DNA from: Verrucomicrobiota bacterium JB024
GTDB lineage: Bacteria; Verrucomicrobiota; Verrucomicrobiia; Opitutales; Cerasicoccaceae
Assembly (NCBI GenBank): GCA_030673825.1
Contig: JAUTCS010000078.1
Span: 1-63,319, forward strand
DNA: 63,319 bases
Direction of reading: 5' to 3'
The position numbers were made by a program, and so were the translations under genes. Numbering within the stretch: position 1 is the stretch's first letter; each line of letters starts with the position of its first letter. The notes under the pieces are model-generated. The model was not told the DNA's origin. It did no database searches and saw only the letters and a program-made list of their open reading frames with translations. Below are positions 61,970 to 63,319 of this stretch, in pieces.

Positions 61970-62914
61970 ATGAATATCCCAAAAAAATTCCCCAAGGCTA
62001 GGCTTTCCCTGTGTTTAGGTTCAATTGTGTTTGGTTCGATCACGTGTTCAGGCACTATTTTGGTTGAAGAGAGCTTTGATTATACAGTTGGCGACTCTCT
62101 GGTGGGCCAGAGTGGAGGCACTGGTTTTTCAAATGGCTGGAGCAACGGAAGTGGAACATCCTCTACGGTGTCGTCGGGACTGACTTTCTCGAGCTTATCA
62201 ACGTCAGGAGGTTCGGCATTGGTCGCATCCACTGGCACGACCGTCACCCTGATGAATCGAACAATAAATGCGAATGGAAGCGGCACGACGATTTGGGGCA
62301 GTTACCTCTTTCAAAGTGTGGATTCACCTTACATGGTGGCGAATTCGAATGGAAGCACGTGGGATGTCCGTTTCAAAAACCAGGGTGGTTCTACTTCTGA
62401 ATATCAAGTGAGACCTTTTTCATCCACTGCTGGTAGTGCCACTCTCACCGCGAATATTGGTAGTAGTGGGAGCGGAGGCGGATTTGGTGCTCCTGCGACA
62501 GCTCCAAGCATTTACGATGGTTCTACATATTTGTTCCTTTCCCGCGTCCAAGGACTCGGCACCGGCAGCGTCACAATGGAATTGTGGATTTTTGACGAAG
62601 CAGGTCTGGCGGCTGCTCGGGTGGCGGGCATGACGGACGAGGCTCTTACGTCGAATGTGATTGCTAATGGCTACGCTACGATCAGCTTGAGCACCAGCTT
62701 GAGCATTTCTTCGGGTGATGTCCTTCAGCTAGCTAACTATTCAGGCTATTCGCCTGTCGAGACAGTAGAAACCAGCTATATTGTCGATGAATTACGCTAC
62801 GGAACAACGGTCGGTGATGTTACTCCTATTCCCGAGGTTTCCGAAACTTCGTTTGTCCTTGGTATCGCCATCAGCGCCATGCTGATAATGAAGCGACGCA
62901 GGAACAAAATGTAG
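61970..62914 (+). CDS. PEP-CTERM-like sorting-domain protein (copy 2)
   Basis: From the ATG at 61970 the protein has about 314 residues, with a signal peptide (FPKARLSLCLGSIVFGSITC). The mature part is a paralogue of the protein at 54672: ESFDYTVGDSLVGQSGGTGF, LSTSGGSALVAST, DEAGLAAARVAGMTDEALTS and SSGDVLQLANYS. The anchor is PIPEVSETSFVLGIAISAML followed by KRRRNKM, so the PEP core is changed to PEV. That may weaken exosortase recognition or match a different enzyme. It is divergent from the LacI gene and probably under its control. Confidence 0.82.
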   Translation: MNIPKKFPKARLSLCLGSIVFGSITCSGTILVEESFDYTVGDSLVGQSGGTGFSNGWSNGSGTSSTVSSGLTFSSLSTSGGSALVASTGTTVTLMNRTINANGSGTTIWGSYLFQSVDSPYMVANSNGSTWDVRFKNQGGSTSEYQVRPFSSTAGSATLTANIGSSGSGGGFGAPATAPSIYDGSTYLFLSRVQGLGTGSVTMELWIFDEAGLAAARVAGMTDEALTSNVIANGYATISLSTSLSISSGDVLQLANYSGYSPVETVETSYIVDELRYGTTVGDVTPIPEVSETSFVLGIAISAMLIMKRRRNKM

Positions 62915-62973
62915 ATTACTACACTTTTTCCTGACAATACTAAGGGAAATCTGTAATCTGAAAGGATATTGGA

Positions 62974-63000
62974 CCGCTTACCGTTTCAATCGGCAAGCGG
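62974..63000. terminator. Hairpin between PEP-CTERM and lyase-like genes
   Basis: ccgcttaccg (62974-62983) and cggcaagcgg (62991-63000) pair at 9 of 10 positions around tttcaat, 60 bases past the PEP-CTERM stop. No T-run follows, so termination is uncertain. Confidence 0.4.
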
Positions 63001-63051
63001 AGTGGATGCATATTCCTTAGACCCTGCCAATCATCAGTTCGTTCATATGGT

Positions 63052-63319
63052 ATGCCTATTACTCTAAAGATGGTTTTTATTCTTGTTGGACTAGTTTGTA
63101 GCCTTCTCATTGTAGCCCCTCATTCTTATGCATCGGAGACAACTCTTTCCGCAATCACTGATCAGGCAACGTCTGCATCCTTGCCCGCGTCGCCGGTGAT
63201 CGGGGAAATGACTGTATTTAATGTTCGTGATTTTGGGGCGAAGGGTGACGGCAAAGCAGACGATACGGCGGCGATTGAGCGTGCCTGGGCGGCGGTGATG
63301 GACACCAGTAAGCCGCAAT
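63052..63319 (+). CDS. Pectate lyase superfamily / GH28-like protein, 5' part (cut by window edge)
   Basis: The frame opens at 63052 and runs off the window after 89 codons. It starts with a signal peptide (MVFILVGLVCSLLIVAPHSY, then ASE) and reaches FNVRDFGAKGDGKADDTAAI near residue 60. That motif opens the right-handed beta-helix of the pectate lyase superfamily (Pectate_lyase_3) and of many polygalacturonase-like enzymes. It is therefore a secreted polysaccharide lyase or hydrolase, which extends the carbohydrate island past the right edge. The exact class needs the rest of the gene. Confidence 0.75.
   Translation, partial: MPITLKMVFILVGLVCSLLIVAPHSYASETTLSAITDQATSASLPASPVIGEMTVFNVRDFGAKGDGKADDTAAIERAWAAVMDTSKPQ

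Noticed and set aside
46207-63319. Second copy of the tRNA-Pro 3' end as right attachment site
   Set aside because: Reading the right side, I found no ggttcgaatcc-type copy; the border probably lies outside the window.
1-63319. CRISPR arrays, rRNA genes, origin of replication
   Set aside because: No regularly spaced direct repeats, rRNA-like sequence or DnaA-box cluster was seen.

Overview
The window looks like the chromosome of a free-living Verrucomicrobium, most likely class Opitutae. The signs are a high-GC core with unbroken genes, prepilin-like proteins and PEP-CTERM proteins lying beside glycoside hydrolases and LacI regulators, a GldA/F/G-type ABC system with a DUF4340 partner, DUF2264 and GH88 sugar genes, and an Asp23/AmaP pair beside accBC. 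The taxonomic call is inference; no rRNA gene is present.

Positions 1-44470 are ordinary core genome. In order: the 5' end of rpsA; an rfaE2/purN/prmA/GT39 run; thiE, amaP, asp23, accC and accB on the minus strand; a five-gene minus-strand envelope operon (GldA-like ATPase, permease, GldG-like, DUF4340, AsmA-like); nadC-birA-coaX; and a uronate-oligosaccharide cluster at 22286-30233. That cluster has a KDPG aldolase gene facing an XRE-cupin regulator, followed by a GH88-like hydrolase, a DUF2264 protein, a TIM-barrel isomerase, an oxidoreductase, a TlpA-like thioredoxin and an SDR. After it come an acetyl-CoA transferase/GNAT fusion, queG, a DMT exporter, miaB, a short secretin-domain protein, a NUDIX hydrolase and a LysM protein. 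Two intergenic regions (17073-17268 and 34942-35194) hold long inverted-repeat elements of the same design.

At 44471 a tRNA-Pro(UGG) gene marks a sharp change. A large serine recombinase gene runs into the tRNA from the other strand and takes its stop codon from the antisense of the tRNA. To its right the DNA is visibly more AT-rich, carries gene debris (a frameshifted XRE-type HTH remnant and a shattered integrase-core transposase), and holds carbohydrate genes to the end of the window. I read this as a genomic island. I found no second copy of the tRNA 3' end, so its right border should lie beyond 63319.

The most interesting content is a repeated module in the island. Each copy has a LacI regulator, a GH10-family protein without a signal peptide (both exactly 443 aa and closely similar), a single pseudopilin-like protein, an SGNH hydrolase and a PEP-CTERM protein (paralogues of each other). 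Copy 1 spans about 49979-55631 and copy 2 about 56421-62914; the transposase remnant lies between them. A perfect 20-bp palindrome precedes the copy-2 pilin/GH10 genes, and a related palindrome sits at the LacI start, so one repressor plausibly controls the module. A clan GH-A-like secreted enzyme with an N-terminal F5/8-like domain (47561-49975) sits three bases before the first pilin gene, and a pectate-lyase-superfamily gene runs off the right edge. Surface pseudopilins tied to individual polysaccharide enzymes, with no pilus assembly genes nearby, are the best candidate here for an undescribed system.
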